5,332 bases of DNA from Actinomycetota bacterium (GTDB taxonomy: Bacteria > Actinomycetota > Acidimicrobiia > Acidimicrobiales > Ilumatobacteraceae), in assembly GCA_009705865.1 (NCBI GenBank), contig WLSJ01000112.1, positions 1 through 5,332 on the forward strand, given 5' to 3'. Under the pieces are notes generated by a model that ran no database searches, was not told where the DNA came from, and saw only the letters and a list, made by a program, of their open reading frames with translations. The position numbers were made by a program, and so were the translations under genes. Of this stretch, positions 1-5,332 are shown piece by piece (the stretch's first letter is position 1; every line of letters begins with the position of its first letter).

Positions 1-815
1 ACGTTGCAGTGAAGTACCCAGATGTGTGCTTCCAGTGGGCAACAGGTGCAAAGTTCCTTCTTACTAAAGACGGTGGCGGTGCATTCGCTGACTTCGCAGC
101 ATTGCCAACAAACCTTGGTACATACTTCGGTGCAGCTGAAGAAGCTCGTTACCTCAGTGGTATCGCAGCAGGAAAAGCATCACCAACCGGCAAGCTCGGT
201 TATGTTGCTGCATTCCCAATTCCAGAAGTAATTCGCGGAATCAATGCATTCACATTGGGCGCACAATCAGTGAACCCAGATGCAACAGTTCAAGTTTCAT
301 GGACCAAGACATGGTTCGACCCAACAGTTGAGAAGCAGGCTGCAGAGTCACTTCTTGATGCAGGCGTCGACGTACTCGGTCAGCACCAAGACACCACTGC
401 AGCCGGCGTTGCTGCAGAGGCAAAGGGTGCCAAGTGGGTTGGTTACAACAGTGATGTAAAAGAAGCAGCTCCAAAAGCTTGGCTCACAGCTCCAACATGG
501 AACTGGGGTCCTTACTACACAAAGACCTCGAAGGCAGTTGCTGACGGTACATGCCCAGCTGATGAGTACTACGGCTCAATGGCAGACGGCATGGTTACTC
601 TTGCTTCATTCGGTGATTCAGTTGATGCAGATACACAAGCATCAATCACCGCAAAAGGTAAAGAAATCATTGCTGGAACATTCGCACCATTCACTGGTCC
701 AATCAGTGATCAAGACGGAAAAGAAGTTCTTGCAGCTGGAGAAAAGGCCGACATTGGCCAGCTCCTCAGCATGAGCTTCTTCGTTAAGGGTGTCATCGGT
801 TCCGCAAAGGGCTGA
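1..815 (+). CDS. BMP-family ABC transporter substrate-binding protein, partial (5' end outside window)
   Basis: This is the C-terminal 270 or so residues of an extracytoplasmic binding protein of the basic membrane protein (BMP/PnrA-like) family, which feeds nucleosides or nucleobases to an ABC importer. The frame is open from base 3, and the GTG at 9 is an internal valine, not a start. Family landmarks, counted from that codon, include a KYPDV..F strand at 2-8, TNLGTYFGAAEEARYLSG (34-51), FPIPEVIRGINAF (69-81), WFDP (102-105), the QHQD stretch (125-128, usually QHTD in relatives) and the aromatic WNWGPYY segment (164-170), probably at the ligand cleft. The N-terminal signal and lipobox are not visible. 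Two cysteines (7 and 182) could form a disulfide outside the membrane. Codon choice is strongly biased: alanine is almost only GCA or GCT and I found no GCG, as expected for a highly expressed gene. The stop is TGA, 8 nt before the ATPase start. The family call is firm; the exact substrate is inferred. Confidence 0.93.
   Translation, partial: VAVKYPDVCFQWATGAKFLLTKDGGGAFADFAALPTNLGTYFGAAEEARYLSGIAAGKASPTGKLGYVAAFPIPEVIRGINAFTLGAQSVNPDATVQVSWTKTWFDPTVEKQAAESLLDAGVDVLGQHQDTTAAGVAAEAKGAKWVGYNSDVKEAAPKAWLTAPTWNWGPYYTKTSKAVADGTCPADEYYGSMADGMVTLASFGDSVDADTQASITAKGKEIIAGTFAPFTGPISDQDGKEVLAAGEKADIGQLLSMSFFVKGVIGSAKG
806..811 (+). promoter_or_regulatory. Weak ribosome binding site of the ATPase gene
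   Basis: AAAGGG lies inside the last codons of the binding-protein gene, with a long 12-nt spacing to the ATG at 824. It is the only purine-rich candidate ahead of that start. The weak, distant site and the 8-nt gap suggest that the ATPase is translated largely by coupling from the upstream gene. Confidence 0.45.
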
Positions 816-823
816 TTCCAAAC

Positions 824-2386
824 ATGACTAACACCTCTCACGAGGTGGCGAAGGGGCCGCATCACGCAAGTGGTGCGGCCCCTAGCGCACTCTCGGCCCA
901 CTCCATTGTTAAACGCTTTCCTGGCGTTCTTGCTAACGACTCTGTTGACTTCGACGTTCTTCCTGGCGAAGTCCACACACTGCTTGGTGAAAACGGCGCA
1001 GGGAAAAGCACCCTTGCCGCAATGTTGTGCGGTTTGTACCAACCAGATTCTGGTTACATCTCTCGTAACGGCGAGCGAATTACATTGTCGTCCCCACGTG
1101 CAGGTCTGCATCACGGCATTGCCATGGTGCACCAACACTTTCGTTTAGTTGAACGTTTTACTGTTGCTGAAAACGTCATCCTGGGAAGTCGTGATCTTTC
1201 CTACAAATTAAATCGTTCTGAACTTGAAGACAAAGTTGCTGCTGTCGCAGAATCATACGGACTGCCCATTGAGCCCGGCGCAACTGTTGGTGACCTTTCA
1301 GTAGGTCAACGTCAACGTGTTGAAATTGTTAAAGCGTTGTATCAAGGTGCAGAGATTTTGCTGCTCGATGAACCAACTGCTGTTTTAGTTCCTGCCGAAG
1401 TTGAAAAACTCTTTGAAAATGTTCATGCCATGACACAGGCCGGAAAATCAATTGTCTTCATCAGTCACAAACTTGGTGAAGTTGTAGAAATCTCAGACCG
1501 CGTCACTGTTTTGCGTAACGGGCGCGTTACCGGGCATGTGTCTGGTCGTGGCGCAGCCGACACCAAAGAGTTAGCACGACTCATGGTGGGCAGAGATATC
1601 GAGTTGACAACACAACGCGCATCTCATGCAACAGGTCATGAAGTACTTCAGATTCGTGATCTGTCACTTTCTCTCAACGGTGTCAGTGTTCTGTCTGACA
1701 TCTCGTTCAATGTGCACGCAGGTGAAATGGTGGGCATTGCCGGTGTTGCCGGAAACGGCCAACGTGAACTTGCTGACACCATTGCTGGCCTTATGTCTCC
1801 TAGTAGCGGTTCAGTAGCTATCTCTGGTTCTATGACTACTGATCGCGGACCAATCCATGCGCGTGAACTTGGCCTGGCATATGTACCAGAAGATCGTTTG
1901 GGTATGGGCCTTGTTCCGTCCATGTCTATTCTCGACAACTTGCTACTGACTCGCGACCGTCACATCGTTGTCGATCGCACATCAGTTCGGCCAGAAGCAA
2001 CACGCCTCATTGAACAATTCGAAATCAAGGCAAACGGACCAGATCATGTGGCACGCAAACTGTCTGGTGGCAATGCTCAGAAAGTATTGCTTGCTCGCGA
2101 ATTATCGGGCGGACGTAGTGCCACCAAATTGCTAGTGGTGTGTTCACCCACACGCGGACTAGACGTTGGCGCCATCGAAACTGTGCGTGCACTGCTTGAT
2201 GATGCCCGAAGTGCCGGCCAAGCAATCTTGTTGATTTCAGAAGATCTTGATGAAGTGATGTCGTTGTCTGACCGAATCTTGGTGTTGTACCGCGGAAGCA
2301 TTGTGCATGAAACCCCAGGTGCAACTGCACAACTCTCAACCGTGGGCGCCGCAATGGCCGGACTCACGACGGAAGGAAATTCATAA
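824..2386 (+). CDS. ABC transporter ATP-binding protein, two fused nucleotide-binding domains (NupA/YufO type)
   Basis: This 520-residue cytoplasmic ATPase should power the importer formed with the two permeases downstream. Domain 1 (about 25-250) is complete: Walker A GENGAGKS (55-62), Q-loop glutamine 104, signature LSVGQ (158-162), Walker B ILLLDEP (178-184) and the H-loop histidine in FISH (215). Domain 2 (about 275-515) is degenerate in the way usual for this family: the P-loop reads GIAGVAGNGQ without Lys-Ser (304-313), LSGGN is present (413-417), Walker B reads LLVVCSP with Cys-Ser where Asp-Glu would be (436-442), and the H-loop histidine is replaced by Glu 473 (ISED). A second LSGG follows at 427-430. 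ATG 824 is the likely start. GTG 845 is the only other in-frame start before the conserved KRFPGVLAND block, so the low-complexity Ala/Ser/Gly/His/Pro leader (about residues 10-25) is translated either way. That leader is encoded by a strong hairpin. The stop TAA shares one base with permease 1. Length matches the family. The function call is firm; purine/nucleoside substrate is inferred. Confidence 0.95.
   Translation: MTNTSHEVAKGPHHASGAAPSALSAHSIVKRFPGVLANDSVDFDVLPGEVHTLLGENGAGKSTLAAMLCGLYQPDSGYISRNGERITLSSPRAGLHHGIAMVHQHFRLVERFTVAENVILGSRDLSYKLNRSELEDKVAAVAESYGLPIEPGATVGDLSVGQRQRVEIVKALYQGAEILLLDEPTAVLVPAEVEKLFENVHAMTQAGKSIVFISHKLGEVVEISDRVTVLRNGRVTGHVSGRGAADTKELARLMVGRDIELTTQRASHATGHEVLQIRDLSLSLNGVSVLSDISFNVHAGEMVGIAGVAGNGQRELADTIAGLMSPSSGSVAISGSMTTDRGPIHARELGLAYVPEDRLGMGLVPSMSILDNLLLTRDRHIVVDRTSVRPEATRLIEQFEIKANGPDHVARKLSGGNAQKVLLARELSGGRSATKLLVVCSPTRGLDVGAIETVRALLDDARSAGQAILLISEDLDEVMSLSDRILVLYRGSIVHETPGATAQLSTVGAAMAGLTTEGNS
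852..883 (+). other. Strong GC-rich hairpin with GCAA tetraloop inside the start of the ATPase gene
   Basis: The arms 852-865 and 870-883 pair over 14 positions, 13 Watson-Crick and one G·U (862 with 873), around a GCAA loop (866-869) closed by C-G. GCAA belongs to the very stable GNRA class. The stem core is GGGGCCGC against GCGGCCCC. No T-run follows the right arm (next bases AGCGCACTC), so it is not a classical intrinsic terminator. The left arm starts 28 bases after the A of the ATPase ATG, just beyond the footprint of an initiating ribosome, and codes for residues 10-20. A role in 3'-end protection of the binding-protein mRNA, in partial termination or in slowing ATPase translation is inferred from position only. 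Confidence 0.8.
2371..2377 (+). promoter_or_regulatory. Ribosome binding site of permease 1
   Basis: GGAAGGA lies in the last codons of the ATPase gene, 8 nt before the ATG at 2386. It is a good match to the anti-Shine-Dalgarno sequence at ideal spacing, and it fixes the start at the TAATG overlap. Confidence 0.75.
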
Positions 2387-3483
2387 TGCGCTCCCCTATT
2401 CGGATTGTGTTTGAGCAACGTAGCGAGACTCCAAAGTATTTGTCTACGCTTGTCCCTCTTCTCTCAGTCGTCGCTGCCTTAGTTGTTGGGGCTCTCTTCT
2501 TGCTTGCAACGGGTTATTCACCAGTTGAGACCTACTCAAACATGTTGAGCGATGGCTTCACATCAAGCCGCGGTATTACCGACACCCTTGGTTTATCTAC
2601 CGTGCTGATCTGCACAGGTATTTCTGCTGCATTTGCATTTCAAATGAACCTGTACAACATCGGCGGAGAAGGTCAGTTGTACTTAGGAATGATCGGTGGT
2701 GCATGGGCTGGTCTCGCGCTCGGTGATCGTTTGCCTTCATACCTCATGGTTCCCGCTGTACTTATTGTTGGTGCACTTGCTGGTGCCTTGTGGGTTCTGC
2801 TTCCGGCATTTGTGCGTTCGCGTATGGGCACAAGCGAAATTGTGACCACCTTGTTGCTGACATATATCGCAGCAAGTTTGGTGAAACATTTCGTGTACTC
2901 ACCCGGAAGTTTCTTTGTCACGAAGAATTCAGCATTCCCTCAAGGTCGACTAGTGCCTGACTCTGCGTCGCTGACCGGAATCAATGGCACGTCGCTCTAC
3001 CCCACATTTTTCATGGTGATTCTCATAGCGCTTGCGTTGTTCTGGATTGTGAAACGAACAGAGTACGGATACCGCATCCAAGTCATTTCTGATTCGCCAC
3101 GTGCAGCTCACTACGCAGGCATCAATGCAAACCGCACAACGTTGTCAGTGATGTTGATCTCAGGTGCACTATCTGGGCTGGGTGGAGCTGTTCTTATCGT
3201 TGGGCCATTTGGTCGACTAGACCCAGGCATCATCTTGTTGGGGTATGGCTATGCAGGAATCGTTATCGCTGCTCTTGCTCGCAATAACTTTTCTGCAATC
3301 ATCGTCAGCGGTATCTTGTTTGCCGGCCTTCGTTCCGGCGGAGACAAACTGCAAATCTCTACAGACACACCAATTCATATTGGTGTCATGTTGCAAGGCG
3401 CAATTTTGCTCTTCGCACTTGGCGGTGAAGCCTTTCGGCGCTATCACGTCCATGCCGTACGCACAGAGAGGGCCGCACAATGA
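2386..3483 (+). CDS. ABC transporter permease 1 (BPD_transp_2 family, NupB/YufP-like)
   Basis: This 365-residue integral membrane protein is one half of the importer channel. A basic N-terminal tail (1-18) precedes a first membrane segment at about 21-42. A stretch without strong hydrophobicity (44-64) follows, then a dense set of hydrophobic segments at about 65-86, 98-112, 120-141, 206-222, 252-273, 281-297, 303-315 and 331-346. The branched-chain/ribose/nucleoside permease signature is clear: NLYNIGGEGQ (88-97), TSEIVTTLLL (149-158), the cytoplasmic loop with PRAAHYAGIN (238-247) and SGALSGLGGA (259-268). The charged C-terminal tail is cytoplasmic by analogy. The gene overlaps the ATPase stop by one base and the next permease by four (ATGA), so translational coupling within one transcript is very likely. 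The family is certain; the substrate is inferred from the BMP binding protein beside it. Confidence 0.94.
   Translation: MRSPIRIVFEQRSETPKYLSTLVPLLSVVAALVVGALFLLATGYSPVETYSNMLSDGFTSSRGITDTLGLSTVLICTGISAAFAFQMNLYNIGGEGQLYLGMIGGAWAGLALGDRLPSYLMVPAVLIVGALAGALWVLLPAFVRSRMGTSEIVTTLLLTYIAASLVKHFVYSPGSFFVTKNSAFPQGRLVPDSASLTGINGTSLYPTFFMVILIALALFWIVKRTEYGYRIQVISDSPRAAHYAGINANRTTLSVMLISGALSGLGGAVLIVGPFGRLDPGIILLGYGYAGIVIAALARNNFSAIIVSGILFAGLRSGGDKLQISTDTPIHIGVMLQGAILLFALGGEAFRRYHVHAVRTERAAQ
3466..3472 (+). promoter_or_regulatory. Ribosome binding site of permease 2
   Basis: GAGAGGG lies within the last codons of permease 1, 7 nt before the ATG at 3480. It supports that start together with the ATGA stop-start overlap. 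Confidence 0.6.
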
Positions 3484-4418
3484 ACAGCAACATTTGGGTC
3501 TTAGCTTCTGCTGACTCGGTAGCAATTGCCACCACACTTATTCTCGCTGCGTTAGGTGCACTCTTTACAGAGCGTGCAGGTGTCTTGAATTTGGGTATCG
3601 AAGGTATTTTGCTGACGTCAGCTATTACTTCATTCCTTACTGCTGATGCTTCAGGCAGTATTTGGCTTGGCCTCATTGTCGGATCACTTGTCGGTGCGTT
3701 GCTTGCAAGCATTCACGCGCTGCTGTCGGTTGTCCTTCGTGCAAACCAAATTGTTGCTGGTCTTGCATTAGTGATTTTCGGAACTGGTCTTGCAAATTTC
3801 CTCGGCAAGCCTGCTGAAGGAAAAACTGTTTCTACCATCATTAGGCCATTGTCATTTGGCCCGCTGTCTGACATTCCTTTGATTGGGCCAGTTGTGTTTC
3901 AGCAAGACATCATCACCTATGCATCAATTGTGATCGCAATTCTGTCTTCGTTGTATTTGTTCCGCAGTCGTCCAGGTTTGGAATTACGCGCTACTGGCGA
4001 TGACCCAGCAACAGTTGATGCGCAGGGTCTGTCCGTTGCTTCAATACGCATTCGGTACACGCTGTTTGGCGGGTTGCTTGTGGGGCTCGGCGGTTCATGG
4101 CTGATGCTTGCGCAAAGTGCTGCATGGCATCAGGCAGCAACAACGAATGGTGTTGGCTGGATTGCCTTAGCTCTTGTCGTGTTCGCCGGATGGCGCCCCA
4201 TGCGTCTGATTTTCGGAGCAATTTTGTTTGGCTTCACATTGCAGTTGCCGTTCACATTGCAGGCTGAACAAATCACGTTCATTCCATCTGCACTGATGCA
4301 AATGCTTCCCTACTTGGCAACGTTGATTGCGTTGATCGCCCTGAGTCGGCCAAGTACACGCAACAAGCTAGGAGCTCCCAAATCTTTGGGAATCCCGTTT
4401 GTGCGTGACGAGCGCTGA
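3480..4418 (+). CDS. ABC transporter permease 2 (BPD_transp_2 family, NupC/YufQ-like)
   Basis: This 312-residue membrane protein is the second, shorter half of the importer channel. Hydrophobic segments lie at about 12-28, 40-55, 60-84, 90-108, 146-161, 192-212, 224-237, 241-255 and 272-288. Diagnostic motifs are ERAGVLNLGIEG (31-42), the counterpart of NIGGEGQ in permease 1, then RANQIVAGLAL (87-97), the coupling loop GLELRATGDDP (166-176) and GWIALALVVFAGWRP (226-240). The C-terminus LGIPFVRDER (303-312) resembles the conserved tail of this subfamily. Length is normal. The ATG overlaps the stop of permease 1 as ATGA. It is the last gene of the operon: only 9 bases separate its TGA from the 3' end of a tRNA gene on the opposite strand, and no terminator is visible before that gene. 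Confidence 0.94.
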   Translation: MNSNIWVLASADSVAIATTLILAALGALFTERAGVLNLGIEGILLTSAITSFLTADASGSIWLGLIVGSLVGALLASIHALLSVVLRANQIVAGLALVIFGTGLANFLGKPAEGKTVSTIIRPLSFGPLSDIPLIGPVVFQQDIITYASIVIAILSSLYLFRSRPGLELRATGDDPATVDAQGLSVASIRIRYTLFGGLLVGLGGSWLMLAQSAAWHQAATTNGVGWIALALVVFAGWRPMRLIFGAILFGFTLQLPFTLQAEQITFIPSALMQMLPYLATLIALIALSRPSTRNKLGAPKSLGIPFVRDER

Positions 4419-4427
4419 CATATTTTC

Positions 4428-4514
4428 TGGCGGAACGGAAAGGATTTGAACCTTCGGGGCTATTAACCCTCTTGTTTTCAAGACAAGTGCATTAGGCCGC
4501 TCTGCCACCGTTCC
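4428..4514 (-). tRNA. tRNA-Ser (anticodon UGA), CCA encoded
   Basis: Read on the - strand, the acceptor arms GGAACGG (4514-4508) and CCGTTCC (4438-4432) pair fully. T8 is at 4507. The D stem is GCA with TGC, and the anticodon stem is CTTGT with ACAAG around the loop CTTGAAA, which places the anticodon TGA at 4480-4478. A 15-nt class II variable arm (GGGT/GCCC stem) follows, then the T arm GAAGG-TTCAAAT-CCTTT, discriminator G73 (4431) and an encoded CCA (4430-4428). The long variable arm and G73 fit serine identity. The anticodon reads UCA and, with wobble, other UCN codons. It follows pheA on the same strand after 31 nt, so it may be processed from a pheA read-through transcript or use a promoter inside pheA. 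No T-run terminator is evident just downstream. Confidence 0.96.
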
Positions 4515-4545
4515 GCCTGACACGCTATCGGGCTAGACGCCTCAG

Positions 4546-5332
4546 TTAGTCACGAATTTGGGTGCGCAAATGGGCAACCCAGTCGTCGGCGTCTTGCCAA
4601 CGGGCGTCGGCATGTTCCCGTGCCGTATGGGCCTGGTCGCCCGCAGCGGGGTACGAGCCAAGGAATTTCACGCCACCCTGTTTGGTGTGCAGGTCACGTA
4701 ATACATCAGCCATTAGTTCGTCACCTACGTGGCCATCAGCGTAAATAATGAAGCAGTAATCGCCGAGGCCGCCCGCTTTAGTGGGCCGCGATGACAGCAG
4801 CGACAAGTTGATGCGGCGCGCTGCAAATTCTTGCAAGATGGAAATGAGGCTGCCCGGTTCATCGGCACGCTGAAATACCACAATGCCTGTTTTGTCGTGA
4901 CCCGTTGGTTGCGGAATGCCGTGTTGCGATACCAACACGAACCGTGTTTGGTTTCCGGCGTGGTCTGCAATATCGCGCGCCACAACAGCGAGGCCGTATA
5001 GCTCTGCAGCATTTGCTGGCGCTAACGCGGCTAGTCCTTTTTCACCTGCAACACTTCGCTCGCCCACACTGCGCGCAGCATCAGCTGTTGAGTTGGCTGC
5101 TTGAACATCTGCGTTCGGCAATGTGTCGCGCAACCATGCGCTGCACTGTGCAGTTGCAACAGGTATTGACAACACCACAGAAATATCAGACAACGTTGTA
5201 CCAGCAGCTGCCAATAGGCAATGTTCGATATCAAGAACTACTTCACGTTGAATCAACAATTCATAATCGAAGATCAAAGCATCTTGTGTGAAGTTCACCG
5301 TGCCTTCAATGGAATTTTCAATAGGCACGAAC
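4546..5332 (-). CDS. pheA: Prephenate dehydratase, partial (5' end outside window)
   Basis: Prephenate dehydratase converts prephenate to phenylpyruvate, the precursor of phenylalanine, in the cytoplasm. About 261 C-terminal residues are present. The GTG at 5328 is an internal valine of the conserved VPIENSIEGTV motif, so perhaps 60-80 N-terminal residues are missing, and a fused chorismate mutase domain cannot be excluded. Counting from that codon, the catalytic domain shows NSTADAA (79-85), AAELYGLAVVARDI (107-120) and the hallmark TRF (128-130), whose threonine is catalytic in the family. A C-terminal ACT domain (about 148-228) contains PGSLISIL (158-165), matching the GALV motif, and SSRP (179-182) in place of the phenylalanine-binding ESRP. 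GLGDYCFIIYADGH (187-200) is the second half of the ACT fold. The tail after 230 is short and polar. Codons are richer in G/C than in the transporter genes. The stop TAA lies 31 nt upstream of tRNA-Ser. The enzyme call is firm; intact feedback inhibition by phenylalanine is uncertain because of the missing Glu. Confidence 0.95.
   Translation of the reverse strand, partial: FVPIENSIEGTVNFTQDALIFDYELLIQREVVLDIEHCLLAAAGTTLSDISVVLSIPVATAQCSAWLRDTLPNADVQAANSTADAARSVGERSVAGEKGLAALAPANAAELYGLAVVARDIADHAGNQTRFVLVSQHGIPQPTGHDKTGIVVFQRADEPGSLISILQEFAARRINLSLLSSRPTKAGGLGDYCFIIYADGHVGDELMADVLRDLHTKQGGVKFLGSYPAAGDQAHTAREHADARWQDADDWVAHLRTQIRD

Noticed and set aside
9..11. GTG as the start of the binding-protein gene
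   Set aside because: The frame is open upstream to the window edge and the following residues match the middle of BMP proteins, with no signal peptide; it is an internal valine codon.
852..883. Hairpin considered as a classical Rho-independent terminator of the binding-protein gene
   Set aside because: No run of T follows the right arm and the structure lies inside the conserved-frame ATPase gene, so the classical model does not fit; other roles are kept as findings.
710..1138. Long open frame on the - strand over the binding-protein/ATPase junction (142 codons)
   Set aside because: It runs antisense to two well-supported conserved genes, shows no recognisable domain and is explained as a shadow frame.
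2944..3222. Repeated GGTCGACTAG at about 2944 and 3211 in permease 1
   Set aside because: Both copies encode Gly-Arg-Leu in the same frame in normal protein context; two short copies do not support a regulatory or mobile repeat.
4376..4391. Palindrome TCCCAAA/TTTGGGA near the end of permease 2, considered as a terminator for either strand
   Set aside because: The loop would be only 2 nt, the stem is short with weak A-T pairs near the loop, and no T-run follows on either strand.
4905..5291. Open frame on the + strand of 128 codons opposite pheA
   Set aside because: It is antisense to the conserved catalytic domain of prephenate dehydratase; its composition is that of a shadow frame and no start context is evident.
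5326..5328. GTG as the start of pheA
   Set aside because: It encodes the Val of the conserved VPIENS motif, which normally lies well inside the protein; the gene continues past the window edge.

Overview
The window carries most of a BMP-family (purine/nucleoside-type) ABC importer operon on the + strand. It converges on a tRNA-Ser gene and a partial prephenate dehydratase gene on the - strand. Base composition is intermediate: the transporter genes have many A/T-ending codons and pheA is richer in G/C. Protein style and gene content suggest a moderate-GC actinobacterium, possibly a planktonic Acidimicrobiia or Nanopelagicales-type lineage. That placement is an inference from the look of the genes, not from a database match.

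Layout. Positions 1-815 hold the C-terminal part of the substrate-binding protein, whose N-terminus and lipoprotein signal lie upstream of the window. After 8 nt comes the double-domain ATPase (824-2386). It overlaps permease 1 by one base (TAATG, 2386-3483), which overlaps permease 2 by four bases (ATGA, 3480-4418). This order (binding protein, fused ATPase, two permeases) is that of the BmpA-NupABC and YufNOPQ type importers. The binding protein would capture a nucleoside or nucleobase outside the membrane, the two permeases form the channel and the fused ATPase drives uptake. Nine bases after the operon's last stop lies the 3' end of a - strand tRNA-Ser(UGA) with an encoded CCA (4428-4514). 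Upstream of it on the same strand, 31 nt away, is pheA (4546 to the window edge), the last committed step toward phenylalanine.

The most unusual feature is a near-perfect 14-bp GC-rich hairpin with a GCAA (GNRA) tetraloop at 852-883. It is not in an intergenic gap but inside the first codons of the ATPase gene, just past the initiating-ribosome footprint. It is well placed to set the ratio of binding protein to ATPase, by stabilising the upstream mRNA end or slowing translation. It could alternatively be a palindromic element inserted in frame. Secondary points are a tRNA leader able to pair with the tRNA's own 3' GCC, a convergent junction with no room for a terminator, a doubled LSGG motif in the second nucleotide-binding domain, and loss of the Glu in the ESRP motif of PheA. 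No CRISPR array, transposase or other mobile gene was seen, and there is no gene-free stretch longer than about 30 bases.
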